Assembly (NCBI GenBank): GCA_016744015.1 | Contig: JADGFD010000009.1 | Location: 57,990 to 121,989, forward strand | Length of the DNA: 64,000 nt | Direction: 5' to 3' | Origin: Paracoccaceae bacterium | GTDB taxonomy: Bacteria > Pseudomonadota > Alphaproteobacteria > Rhodobacterales > Rhodobacteraceae | Part shown: positions 38,676 through 46,913 of the stretch, piece after piece | How the letters are laid out: the number at the start of each line of letters is the position of its first letter | How positions within the stretch are numbered: the stretch's first letter is position 1 | The notes under the pieces: generated by a model | What the model was told of the DNA's origin: nothing | The model's input: only the letters and a program-made list of their open reading frames with translations | Databases searched by the model: none | Made by a program: the position numbers and the translations under genes

Positions 38676-39050
38676 ATGAAGCTTTGGCTCGCGGTTGGCG
38701 CATTGGGACTTTTATCTGCATGCATTTCGCCTCAAGAGGCATGCATTGATCAAGCAAACTCACAATATTCCGTTTTGCTTTCGTCTATTTCGGAGACTCA
38801 GGGAAACATTACCAGAGGTTTCGCCATCCACCGCCAGCGGGTACCATATACTTACACAGGTACTTGTTACTCTCAGTATGTCGGAAGCTATTCATGCCCA
38901 CAAACTGGATATAGAACACAGGAAACCCCAGTTGCCGTTAACGTATCTGAAGAACGCCGCAAGTTACAAGAACTGCAAAGCCTAGTTTCTAGCTACCGCG
39001 CTCAAAGCGTATCCGCTGTTGCGCAATGTAGAATGCAATACCCAGAATAG
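38676..39050 (+). CDS. Small lipoprotein of unknown function
   Basis: 124 residues. The signal peptide ends in LGLLSAC with the lipidated Cys at residue 16. The mature part has six further Cys-containing or Tyr-rich stretches (VPYTYTGTCYSQYVGSYSCP) and a helical C-terminus (ERRKLQELQSLVSSYRAQSV). Not recognised. Codon and base use are AT-richer than the neighbours (many aaa, tat and act codons), which suggests a recent arrival or an orphan gene. Confidence 0.7.
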   Translation: MKLWLAVGALGLLSACISPQEACIDQANSQYSVLLSSISETQGNITRGFAIHRQRVPYTYTGTCYSQYVGSYSCPQTGYRTQETPVAVNVSEERRKLQELQSLVSSYRAQSVSAVAQCRMQYPE

Positions 39051-39090
39051 CGCCGAAATCCATACCTAAACTGCGAGAGGCTTCTCGGAC

Positions 39091-39840
39091 TCACCTACGC
39101 GCCGCAGGTTTAGGCCGCCCTAGCCCCTGCAATATCCCCACAGGTGCCTTCACCGCCTCGCGCAGCCCGCCTTTGGGCAGGGCATATACCTGCTTTGTGG
39201 CCTCTAGCAATATCGCCCCCGCCCCCAGCCTGCCCCCCATGCGCGGGCCCCATTTCTCCCAAAACGGCGCGGACTTTAGCCAAAACCGTTTCTGGCTTGG
39301 CGGGGCGTATAGCGCCATCACGTGCCGCTCGGCCTGAAAGCGGTGCAGGCGCAGGTAGCTCTCTAGCTGTCCCACCGAGTAGGGTCGACCATAGCCAAAG
39401 GGTGTGCCGTCACTTCGTGCCCAAATGCCCGAGCGATTGGGCACGATAAAAACCACCTTGCCACCGGGGGCCAGCACGCGCCAGATTTCGGCCAGCAAAG
39501 CATCGGGCTGCTCGCAGGTTTCCACCCCATGTGCCACCACAAGGCGGTCAAGGCTGCCCGCCACGATGGGCCACGCCACTTCATCTACCAGCGCCGTTAG
39601 GTTCGCCCCGCCCGGCGGCCAGTGCATCACACCCTGCTGCCCCGGCATCAGGCATAGCACCCGCTGCGCCTCGCCCAGAAAGGGTCGCAGCATTGGCGCG
39701 GCAAAGCCAAAGCCCGCCACATCCATACCTTTCACGTCAGGCCACAAGCCGCGCAAAGCCCCCTGCAAGCCCCGCTGCGCCGAGCGCCCCAGCTTGGTGC
39801 GGTAATAAAAACTCCGAAGATCAATGACATCAAGATGCAT
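39091..39840 (-). CDS. SAM-dependent methyltransferase (type 11-like)
   Basis: 249 residues. A class I methyltransferase fold: GMDVAGFGFAAPMLRPFLGE near 39-58 replaces the usual glycine loop, then EIWRVLAPGGKVVFIVPNRS (about 117-136). The glycine motif is degenerate, so substrate and activity are uncertain. It is divergent from gloB, an arrangement I associate with Rhodobacteraceae genomes. Confidence 0.78.
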   Translation of the reverse strand: MHLDVIDLRSFYYRTKLGRSAQRGLQGALRGLWPDVKGMDVAGFGFAAPMLRPFLGEAQRVLCLMPGQQGVMHWPPGGANLTALVDEVAWPIVAGSLDRLVVAHGVETCEQPDALLAEIWRVLAPGGKVVFIVPNRSGIWARSDGTPFGYGRPYSVGQLESYLRLHRFQAERHVMALYAPPSQKRFWLKSAPFWEKWGPRMGGRLGAGAILLEATKQVYALPKGGLREAVKAPVGILQGLGRPKPAARR

Positions 39841-39937
39841 GGTTTTACTCCTGCCAAAATCCTAGCGGCTAAGATATTGAAGCACAATGCCTTGATCACA
39901 GCTCCCTTACCAAGCTCGCAACATACACAAAAGTATC

Positions 39938-40043
39938 AGCGCGGCGCGGGCACCCCCTCCCCACAAGCGCAACACCCGCCGCGCCGCCACCGCGTCGCAC
40001 ACGCATTTTTTCCGCAGGAAAAAAGCCGCCCCAAAGGGGCGCA
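39938..40043 (-). repeat. Dispersed GC-rich repeat, copy C, with terminator tail
   Basis: Minus strand: gcgcccctttggggcggc and tttttt, then ...gaaaaaatgcgtgtgcgacg, then the core cggtggcggcgcgg...gtgcccgcgccgcgctg. Shares both tail and core with copy B (12275-12377) and the core with copy A. It lies in the divergent gap between the methyltransferase gene and gloB, where its terminator-like hairpin has no upstream gene on its strand. Confidence 0.75.
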
Positions 40044-40105
40044 TAGGCCCTCGCCACACTTGCATTGCTTTTAGCTTTCCCGCAAGCTCCCCCAAAGGAG
40101 TCCCC

Positions 40106-40816
40106 ATGACCGAAATCATCACCATCCCCTGCCTTGCGGACAACTACGCTTTTCTCCTCCATAGCAACGGCACCACAGCCCTCATTGACGCCCCCGAAGC
40201 CGCCCCCATTTTGGCCGTGCTCAAAGAAAAGGGTTGGACACTCGACATGGTGCTGCTCACCCACCACCACTGGGACCACATTGACGGGTTGCCCGACCTT
40301 CTTAAGGAGGCCTCACCCCAAATCGTGGGGGCGGCCAAAGACACCCACCGCCTCCCCAAGCTTGATATCGCCCTGAACGAAGGCGATGAAATAACCGTCG
40401 GTGACCTGACGGGCCGCATTATTGATGTCTCGGGTCACACCGTTAATCACATTGCCTTTGCCTTCCCCGGTGCGGTTTTCACTGGCGATAGCCTATTTGC
40501 CCTTGGCTGCGGGCGGGTGTTTGAGGGCAGCATGGAAATGATGCATAAAAGCCTGCAAAAGCTGGCAGCGCTCCCGCCAGATACCATGGTGTATTCCGGC
40601 CATGAATACACCTTTGGCAGCGCCAAATTCAGCCTCACAGTGGAGCCAGAAAACCAAGCTCTTCAGGTGCGGGTTAAAGACGTGGAGCGCTTACGGGCCG
40701 AGGGCCTCCCCACCGTGCCTGCCCTTTTGTCGCTAGAGCTGGCTACAAATCCGTTTTTGCGCGCACCGAGCGCTGCGGCATTTGCCAAAATCCGCACAGC
40801 AAAAGATAATTTTTAA
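40106..40816 (+). CDS. gloB: Hydroxyacylglutathione hydrolase (glyoxalase II)
   Basis: 236 residues. Hydrolyses S-lactoylglutathione to lactate and glutathione in methylglyoxal detoxification. The metallo-beta-lactamase metal motif is VLLTHHHWDHIDGLPDL (about 48-64), followed by VSGHTVNHIAFAFP, VFTGDSLFALGCGRVFEG and YSGHEYTFGSAKF, all as in glyoxalase II. The C-terminal hydroxyacylglutathione domain with LSLELATNPFLRA is present. Confidence 0.96.
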   Translation: MTEIITIPCLADNYAFLLHSNGTTALIDAPEAAPILAVLKEKGWTLDMVLLTHHHWDHIDGLPDLLKEASPQIVGAAKDTHRLPKLDIALNEGDEITVGDLTGRIIDVSGHTVNHIAFAFPGAVFTGDSLFALGCGRVFEGSMEMMHKSLQKLAALPPDTMVYSGHEYTFGSAKFSLTVEPENQALQVRVKDVERLRAEGLPTVPALLSLELATNPFLRAPSAAAFAKIRTAKDNF

Positions 40817-40825
40817 GAGGCAAAT

Positions 40826-41659
40826 ATGAGCACTCCCGAAGGCTTTTTTCCGAATAATTCCGGCCCCATCGAAACCAGCCTCAGCGTGCTGAGCTGGAAC
40901 ATCTGGTGGCAGTTTGGCCCATGGCAGCAGCGCGCGCCTGCTATTGAATCTACGCTTCACGCCTTAGATGCTGACATCATTGCCTTGCAAGAGGTCTGGG
41001 GCGATGCCGATGAGAATTACGCCAAAATACTCGCCGAAAAATTGGGCTATCATTACTTGCATGCCGATTGCATGATGATGAATGGCGTAGGGTTTGGCAA
41101 CGCCATCCTCTCCCGTTGGCCAATTTCAGAAACAAAGGTAATTACCCTCTCGGGCACTGCAGAAACAGGCGAAACCCGCAATGCGCTTTATGCGCGGGCA
41201 GATGGGCCGCGGGGGGCCTTGGATATATTCTGTACCCACCTCAACTGGCGCTACGAGCAAAGCCATATTCGCCAAGTGCAGGTGCGCGAGGTGGCAGAGT
41301 TTGTGAAGGCAAATACCGCCAGTAAAATGCCACCGTTTCTCTGCGGGGACTTTAACGCCGAACCTATGAGCGAAGAAATTCGTATGCTTACGGGGCTAAC
41401 GACAGCCGCTGCCCATGGATTGGTTTTCCATGATGCTTGGACAATAGCGGGCAAAGGCCTCGGCTTCACATGGGATACCCGCAACCCCTTCGCCGCTGCC
41501 GAATTTGAACCAAACCGTCGGATTGATTACATTTTTGCAGGCCACCCTAAAGCGCGCGGGCGGGGGCATGTTACAAATGTAGAGATCATCGGAGGTGCTC
41601 CTGTGGCAGGCGTGTGGCCGAGTGACCATTTTGGCCTTGTGGCAAAGATCAGATATTAG
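40826..41659 (+). CDS. Endonuclease/exonuclease/phosphatase family protein
   Basis: 277 residues; no signal peptide. The EEP fold motifs are in order: SVLSWNIWWQFGP (about 18-30), IIALQEVWGD (catalytic Glu), FCTHLNWRYEQSH, FLCGDFNAEPMSEEI, and the final WPSDHFGLVAKI with the catalytic Asp-His. The family covers DNA repair nucleases, lipid phosphatases and sphingomyelinases, so the substrate is undetermined. It lies nine bases after gloB, probably in one transcript. Confidence 0.88.
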   Translation: MSTPEGFFPNNSGPIETSLSVLSWNIWWQFGPWQQRAPAIESTLHALDADIIALQEVWGDADENYAKILAEKLGYHYLHADCMMMNGVGFGNAILSRWPISETKVITLSGTAETGETRNALYARADGPRGALDIFCTHLNWRYEQSHIRQVQVREVAEFVKANTASKMPPFLCGDFNAEPMSEEIRMLTGLTTAAAHGLVFHDAWTIAGKGLGFTWDTRNPFAAAEFEPNRRIDYIFAGHPKARGRGHVTNVEIIGGAPVAGVWPSDHFGLVAKIRY

Positions 41660-41664
41660 AGGCC

Positions 41665-41921
41665 ACGGCGCTGCAGTCCGATTTTCAGCTCTGCTGAAAA
41701 CGTGCCTTTGCTGAGCGGGGGGGGATGTGCGCCCGGCCAACAAGTGCTGCCGTTGCAGCCCTCCCCGAAGCAAAGGCACTTTGGCTGGGTGCAACTTCGA
41801 AAACAGGTGCTATGTACGGACAGTGCACTCCCGCCGGTCGAGCGTCTTTTTGCTGCGCAAAAAGTCGTCTCCCGTTGGGCTTGGCCTCGCTTCGCTCGGC
41901 AAATGGGGGCGTTCCGCCCCC
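41665..41921. repeat. Hairpin-rich intergenic repeat stretch E
   Basis: Contains at least three perfect hairpins: ttttcagc-tct-gctgaaaa (41682-41700), ctttttgc-tgc-gcaaaaag (41846-41864) and gggggcg-ttc-cgccccc (41905-41921), plus gcctcgcttcgctcggc (41884-41900), which also occurs at 27865-27881. The first hairpin and the following gtgcctttgctgagcggggg resemble the reverse complement of stretch D. No credible coding frame. Confidence 0.55.
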
Positions 41922-41955
41922 TCACGTAAACACGTTCCCCCCTGAGGGCGCTGAC

Positions 41956-42378
41956 CTACCTGTCCCGATGCACCTTTTCCTTGCGCTCGTGGCGCTCCTG
42001 CGCCTCAAGGCTCAGCGTCGCAATCGGGCGGGCATCCAAGCGCTTAAGCGAAATAGGGTTGCCGGTAGCGTCACAATAGCCAAAGGAACCCTCTTCAATC
42101 CGGCGCAAGGCAGCGTCAATTTTAGAGACAACCTTGCGCTCACGGTCTCGCGTGCGCAACTCTAGCGCGCGGTCGGTTTCCTCGGAAGCGCGGTCTGCTA
42201 CATCAGGGATGCTCCGCGTGCCTTCTTGCATTTGCTCAATGGTATTTTGGCTGCCGCGCAGAATTTCATCTTTCCACGCTTGCAACTTGGCCCGGAAATA
42301 TTCCATCTGCCGGTCGTTCATAAACGGCTCATCATCAGCCGGTTTATAGTCGGTGTCGAGAATTGTTTCAGCTTTCAT
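41956..42378 (-). CDS. dksA: RNA polymerase-binding transcription factor DksA
   Basis: 140 residues from the ATG at 42378 (GGAG upstream). DksA acts with ppGpp on RNA polymerase. The coiled coil holds the acidic tip region (IPDVADRASEETDRALELRT), and the zinc-finger region reads EEGSFGYCDATGNPISLKRL, then DARPIATLSLEAQERHERKE. Only one of the four zinc Cys remains, as in alphaproteobacterial DksA proteins I know. The longer frame to 42735 overlaps the divergent AAA gene and is not real. Confidence 0.93.
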   Translation of the reverse strand: MKAETILDTDYKPADDEPFMNDRQMEYFRAKLQAWKDEILRGSQNTIEQMQEGTRSIPDVADRASEETDRALELRTRDRERKVVSKIDAALRRIEEGSFGYCDATGNPISLKRLDARPIATLSLEAQERHERKEKVHRDR

Positions 42379-42539
42379 CGAGAAGCTCCTACCCCAATAA
42401 TTGTGCGCAATACGCAGCTCCTGTGCGACCAAATAGCCCCATTTAGCGGGATTGTCACTAGCTTGTTGTGCAAGTTTATGTGAAATATTTGTGCAAAGCG
42501 TAAAAATGCCGATTCCGGCAACGGGTATAAGGAATAAAA

Positions 42540-43379
42540 ATGAGATTTGAAGGCACGGATACCTATGTAGCCACCGACGACCTGAGTGTGGCTGTAAATG
42601 CGTCCATCGCGCTAGAGCGTCCGCTTTTGGTAAAGGGCGAGCCAGGCACAGGCAAAACTGAGCTGGCAAGGCAGGTCGCCACGGCGCTTGCTCTACCCAT
42701 GATCGAGTGGAATATAAAATCCACCACCAAGGCACAGCAAGGGCTTTATGAGTATGACGCCGTGAGCCGTTTGCGCGATAGCCAGTTGGGCGACCCCAAA
42801 GTGAATGATGTGAAAAACTACATCAAGCCCGGCAAGCTATGGCAGGCGTTTCAGGCGGAAGACCGCGTGCTTCTGCTAATTGACGAGATCGACAAGGCCG
42901 ATATCGAGTTTCCAAACGACCTGCTGCAGGAGCTCGACCGGATGGAGTTTCATGTTTATGAAACCGGCGAGCTGATTAAAGCGAAGCAGCGCCCCGTGGT
43001 GATTATCACCTCAAATAACGAAAAAGAGTTGCCAGACGCCTTCCTGCGCCGCTGCTTTTTCCATTATATCCGCTTTCCTGATGCCACGACTATGGCCAAA
43101 ATCGTTGATGTGCATTTTCCGAATATCAAGCAAGAGCTGGTTGAGGCCGCGCTGACGCAGTTTTACACCCTGCGCGAAACGCCGGGCCTGAAGAAAAAGC
43201 CGAGCACAAGCGAGGTGCTGGACTGGCTCAAGCTGCTGCTGGCCGAAGATCTAACACCAGAAGACCTGCGCGGCGATGCCAAAGACGCTCTGCCCCAACT
43301 GCACGGCGCGCTGTTGAAAAACGAACAAGACGTTCACCTGTTTGAACGGCTGGCTTTTATGGCGCGGGGGCAAAGATGA
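42540..43379 (+). CDS. MoxR-family AAA+ ATPase
   Basis: 279 residues. A MoxR/NorQ/CoxD-type AAA+ chaperone. Walker A GEPGTGKT (33-40), Walker B LLLIDEID (111-118), sensor 1 VVIITSNNEKELPDAF, and the arginine region LRRCFFHYIRFP. Such ATPases work with VWA proteins to insert cofactors or remodel target complexes. Its likely partner, the CoxE-type VWA protein, is 2.3 kb downstream. Its stop overlaps the next GNAT gene by ATGA. Confidence 0.92.
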   Translation: MRFEGTDTYVATDDLSVAVNASIALERPLLVKGEPGTGKTELARQVATALALPMIEWNIKSTTKAQQGLYEYDAVSRLRDSQLGDPKVNDVKNYIKPGKLWQAFQAEDRVLLLIDEIDKADIEFPNDLLQELDRMEFHVYETGELIKAKQRPVVIITSNNEKELPDAFLRRCFFHYIRFPDATTMAKIVDVHFPNIKQELVEAALTQFYTLRETPGLKKKPSTSEVLDWLKLLLAEDLTPEDLRGDAKDALPQLHGALLKNEQDVHLFERLAFMARGQR

Positions 43380-43810
43380 AGATCAGAGGCCTAAAAGAGG
43401 CGGACCGCGCCCCGTGGGGTGCGCTTTGGAAAGGCTATCTCGACTATTACGAAACCGAGCTGCCGCCAGAAATGTATGACATCGCCTTTAACCGGATGCT
43501 TTCCAATAACGAACACGAGTTCCACGGCTTGGTAGCCGAGAAAGACGGCGCACTGATTGGCCTCACCCATTACCTGTTCCACCGCCACGGCTGGAAAGTT
43601 GAACCCGTGATATACCTGCAAGACCTTTATGTGAGTGATGCTGCCCGCGGCACCGGCACTGGGCGGGCCTTGATTGAAGCGGTTTATGCGGCAGGCGATG
43701 CCGCTGGCTGCCCCACGGTTTATTGGCTTACACAGGATTTTAACGAGAACGGTCGCCGGCTCTATGAGCGCGTGGGAAGCTTAACGCCATTTATCAAGTA
43801 TCAGCGATGA
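43376..43810 (+). CDS. GNAT-family N-acetyltransferase
   Basis: 144 residues. The acetyl-CoA binding motif is LQDLYVSDAARGTGTGRALI (about 81-100), with the C-terminal block AAGCPTVYWLTQDFNENGRR following. Substrate unknown. It starts inside the MoxR stop codon (ATGA) and its end overlaps the start of a broken second GNAT gene by ATGATAG, so the two acetyltransferases were translationally coupled. Confidence 0.9.
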   Translation: MKIRGLKEADRAPWGALWKGYLDYYETELPPEMYDIAFNRMLSNNEHEFHGLVAEKDGALIGLTHYLFHRHGWKVEPVIYLQDLYVSDAARGTGTGRALIEAVYAAGDAAGCPTVYWLTQDFNENGRRLYERVGSLTPFIKYQR

Positions 43811-44166
43811 TAGTGGAGATTGAGATCAACGAGGCCAAAGCTTCCCACCTCACTGCCATCGCAGAAATCCATCGCGCAGCGCGGATGATGGCCATGCCTT
43901 GGTTGCCTGATCTCCATACGCCCGAGTAAGACCTGCGGTTTTTCACAAATATTGTATTTGCCAAAGAAACGCTACTGATTGTGCGTGAAGGCGCAGGTGC
44001 TCTTGGTTTTACAAGCTTCAAGGATGGGTGGTTGAACCAACTCAATATAACCTCTGCACATCTGTTTTATAGGGCGCAGGGCTTTGTCGAGTGTGAACGC
44101 ACAGATTGGCAGGACAACGAGGCAAAAACACCAAATGTGCAGATGGAATGTAGGGTGGGTTTTTAA
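43807..44166 (+). pseudogene. GNAT-family acetyltransferase remnant
   Basis: Reads MIVEIEINEAKASHLTAIAE then IHRAARMMAMPWLPDLHTPE before an in-frame TAA at 43927-43929, and continues DLRFFTNIVFAKETLLIVRE in the same frame. After WLNQL it jumps to NITSAHLFYRAQGFVECERT, so the acetyl-CoA loop normally between these blocks is deleted. The 3' end runs into the palindrome at 44150. Two independent lesions make it non-functional. Confidence 0.82.
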
Positions 44167-44203
44167 CCCACCATATGCGGTGCGAGGGGACAACGCACCC
44201 TAC
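44150..44203. repeat. Palindromic dispersed repeat (GTAGGGTG...CACCCTAC)
   Basis: 54 bases starting gtagggtgggtttttaaccc and ending acgcaccctac. The outer ends are inverted repeats (GTAGGGTG/CACCCTAC), and the left half is itself a hairpin (gggtgggttttt-aaccca). I associate this type of end with small palindromic repeats found in many bacteria. The left arm overlaps the 3' end of the GNAT remnant. Confidence 0.65.
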
Positions 44204-44268
44204 CAAATCCACGGCTTCCTATTTCCTTGACAGGCTTCTATACTCTTGAAAAACAGGCGGAGAGCAGG

Positions 44269-45555
44269 ATGTTTCGGAAATATTTGGCCATGGGCATAAC
44301 AGCCTTTTTGGCAGGCTGCATGGGCAGTCCGGGGACAGTAAGCACCCCAGCTGGCGGCGGCGTGGCGCGCTCTAACAGCATGATCGCGGAGGAGTTTATC
44401 TCCTATATGTTTGCGACTGAGGGCGGCGTGCGGATACCGAGATTGCTAAAATATGAAGGGCAGGTGCGAGTGTCGCTTGATGGTGCATTGGGCGCGTATC
44501 ATGGTGATTTGCAAAATGTGTTGCAAGGGATGCGGCAGCACGCAGGCATTAACATTACAATGACAGATGGTGCGGCAAATATCCGCATTTTGCGCGTGCC
44601 TGCCGCGCCGCTAAAGCAGATTTACCCAACAGCGGCATGTGTTGTGGTGCCCGGCGTTAGCAGCTTTGCCGAGGTGCAACGGCGGCAATTTCCGCGCTGG
44701 TCTCGCCAAACAGCGCTCACAAAAGCCGTAGTGCTTATTCCTGACAATGCGCCGCCCTATATTGTGCGGGCGTGTTTTAATGAAGAGATTGCGCAAGCTT
44801 TGGGGCCGGTGAATGACCTTTATCGCGTGTCTGATACCGTTCTGAATGACGATAATGTTTTTAACAGCCTCACAGCTTATGACCACCTGATCCTACGCCT
44901 GCTTTACAGCCCCGAGCTGCAAAGCGGCATGGGGCCAGCCGCGGTGCGGGCGCGGCTTCCGGCGCTTTTGGCGCGGGAAAATCCGGCGGGCGGGCGCGGA
45001 GGAAACGCACCCCAAGCAGATGCCCGCTGGAAAACGCTTATTGAAACCGCGATGAACGGGGCCAATGCCCGCCCTGCCCGCCTGAGTGCCGCCGAAAAAG
45101 CGGTAACACGCGCACGGCGGCTTGGCGGCCATCGGCTCGCACATTCGCTTATTATCTATGGCCGCCTTACGCTAAGAGACCAGCCCACACTGGCCGCCCC
45201 CGCCTTTCAGGAGGCCTACCAGCTTAACCTTAGCCAGCTTGGCCCGCACAACTTACGCACGGCCCTTGCGGCTATGCATGTGGCGGCTGTGGCCATAAAA
45301 GCCGAGGAATTTGCAGCGGTTATCACCCTCACCACACCAGCGCTGGCCACAGCCAAGCGGCATAATGATCCGATACTGCAAGCCGGCATTCAGGGGCTGC
45401 GGGCGCTGGCCTATGCGCGCCTTGGGCAAAATAGCGCGGCACAGGCGGCGCGGGTTGATAGCCTTGCCCAAGCGCGCTATGCCTTTGGCAGCAACGCCGC
45501 GCAGATCGCCTCGGCGCAAGCGCAAATCGAAGGGCTTTTGCCCGCCAGAAATTAG
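44269..45555 (+). CDS. DUF2927 lipoprotein with C-terminal TPR-like region
   Basis: 428 residues from the ATG at 44269 (GCAGG upstream). The signal peptide ends ITAFLAGC with a lipidated Cys at 16. Residues about 40-235 resemble the DUF2927 domain common in Rhodobacteraceae (IAEEFISYMFATEGGVRIPR; PPYIVRACFNEEIAQALGPV). The last ~150 residues are helical repeats of TPR type (LAHSLIIYGRLTLRDQPTLA; AGIQGLRALAYARLGQNSAA). Probably a periplasmic scaffold or protease-like protein; function unknown. Confidence 0.75.
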   Translation: MFRKYLAMGITAFLAGCMGSPGTVSTPAGGGVARSNSMIAEEFISYMFATEGGVRIPRLLKYEGQVRVSLDGALGAYHGDLQNVLQGMRQHAGINITMTDGAANIRILRVPAAPLKQIYPTAACVVVPGVSSFAEVQRRQFPRWSRQTALTKAVVLIPDNAPPYIVRACFNEEIAQALGPVNDLYRVSDTVLNDDNVFNSLTAYDHLILRLLYSPELQSGMGPAAVRARLPALLARENPAGGRGGNAPQADARWKTLIETAMNGANARPARLSAAEKAVTRARRLGGHRLAHSLIIYGRLTLRDQPTLAAPAFQEAYQLNLSQLGPHNLRTALAAMHVAAVAIKAEEFAAVITLTTPALATAKRHNDPILQAGIQGLRALAYARLGQNSAAQAARVDSLAQARYAFGSNAAQIASAQAQIEGLLPARN

Positions 45556-45563
45556 GAAACGCA

Positions 45564-45728
45564 ATGCCCTATCTTATCGCCTTTATCATCGGATCCACTC
45601 TCGGCTGGGTCACTGCGACCAAAAAGGGCGGAAATACAGCCGATAAGCTGCAATATGGCGCCGTATTTGGCATGATCGGCATGGTCCTAACCCTGATTGT
45701 CCTCGTGATATACGGGAACACTCTATAA
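45564..45728 (+). CDS. Small membrane protein, 54 residues
   Basis: MPYLIAFIIGSTLGWVTATK at the start, AGGAA upstream of the ATG, and a TAA stop just before the VWA gene's ATG (taaatg). Two hydrophobic stretches (residues 3-17 and 33-51) flank a charged loop KKGGNTADK. The tight packing between the DUF2927 and VWA genes supports a real gene. Function unknown. Confidence 0.7.
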   Translation: MPYLIAFIIGSTLGWVTATKKGGNTADKLQYGAVFGMIGMVLTLIVLVIYGNTL

Positions 45729-46913
45729 ATGTTTCTGCGCTTTTTTGAAAACCTGAGAGCAGCGGAGATTCCTGTTTCGCTACGCGAATTTCTCAGCTTT
45801 CTTGAGGCGCTCAATGCACAAACTGTGATCTATGACGTGGAGGCGTTTTACTACCTCGCGCGGCTGACAATGGTCAAAGACGAGCGCTATCTTGACCGTT
45901 TCGACGTGGCGTTCTCGCAGACCTTTGACGGGGTTGAGGCCGCCACACTGGCCGAAATTATGGAAAAAGTCGACATCCCCGAGGAATGGCTGCGCAAGAT
46001 GGCCGAGAAAAGCATGAGCGCCGAGGAAATGGCGAAGATAGAAAGCCTTGGCGGCTTTGAGGCCCTGATGGAGACGCTGAAACAGCGGCTCAAGGAGCAG
46101 GAAAAGCGGCACCAAGGTGGCAGCAAATGGATCGGCACAGCAGGCACCTCGCCCTTTGGCGCCTATGGCTATAACCCCGAGGGCATTCGCATTGGCCAGC
46201 ATGAAAGCCGCCACCGCCGCGCCGTAAAGGTGTGGGATAAACGCGAGTTTAAAAACCTTGATGACAGCGTGGAGCTGGGGACGCGCAACATTAAAATGGC
46301 CCTAAAACGCCTACGCAGCTGGGTGCGGCAAGGGGCGGATGACGAGCTCGATCTGGATGGCACCATTCAGGCCACCGCCGAGCACGGATACCTTGATGTA
46401 AAAACCCGCCCCGAGCGCCGGAATGCCGTTAAGGTGCTGCTGTTTCTGGACGTTGGCGGCTCAATGGATGACCATATCGCCATGGTCGAAGAGCTTTTCT
46501 CAGCCGCGCGGGCTGAGTTCAAGCATATGGAATACTTCTACTTCCACAATTGCCTCTATGAAGGCGTGTGGAAGGACAACGCCCGCCGCTGGAACGAGCA
46601 GATGCCTACATGGGACGTGCTGCACACCTATGCCTCAGATTACAAATGCATTTTTGTGGGGGATGCCTCAATGTCACCCTATGAGGTCGCCTATATTGGC
46701 GGGGCAAACGAGCATTATAACAAGGAAGCCGGCGGCACATGGCTCGCCCGCGCCCGTGAGCAGTGGCCCGACCATATTTGGATAAACCCCGTGCCCGAAG
46801 ATGAATGGCAATACACCCATTCCGTCGGCATGATCCGCGAGATTTTCGAGGACCGCATGGTGCCTATGACACTGGAAGGGCTAGAGCGCGGCATGAAGGA
46901 GTTAGGACGATGA
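45729..46913 (+). CDS. VWA-domain protein, CoxE-like
   Basis: 394 residues. The C-terminal von Willebrand A domain carries the MIDAS motif VLLFLDVGGSMDD (DVGGS at 241-245) and VGDASMSPYEVAYIGGANEH. The N-terminal helical part begins MFLRFFENLRAAEIPVSLRE, as in the CoxE/YehP group. These proteins pair with MoxR-type ATPases; the ATPase here is at 42540. It overlaps the next GNAT gene by ATGA. Confidence 0.9.
   Translation: MFLRFFENLRAAEIPVSLREFLSFLEALNAQTVIYDVEAFYYLARLTMVKDERYLDRFDVAFSQTFDGVEAATLAEIMEKVDIPEEWLRKMAEKSMSAEEMAKIESLGGFEALMETLKQRLKEQEKRHQGGSKWIGTAGTSPFGAYGYNPEGIRIGQHESRHRRAVKVWDKREFKNLDDSVELGTRNIKMALKRLRSWVRQGADDELDLDGTIQATAEHGYLDVKTRPERRNAVKVLLFLDVGGSMDDHIAMVEELFSAARAEFKHMEYFYFHNCLYEGVWKDNARRWNEQMPTWDVLHTYASDYKCIFVGDASMSPYEVAYIGGANEHYNKEAGGTWLARAREQWPDHIWINPVPEDEWQYTHSVGMIREIFEDRMVPMTLEGLERGMKELGR

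Noticed and set aside
41716..41742. G-quadruplex or phase-variable G tract in stretch E
   Set aside because: The eight-G run lies in non-coding DNA away from any start codon, so there is no basis to claim a switch.
41682..41921. CRISPR array in the hairpin-rich stretch
   Set aside because: The hairpins differ from each other and are not evenly spaced; there is no repeat-spacer pattern or cas gene.
42379..42735. Longer start for dksA
   Set aside because: It would overlap the divergent AAA ATPase gene and adds sequence unlike DksA; the ATG at 42378 has a proper ribosome site.
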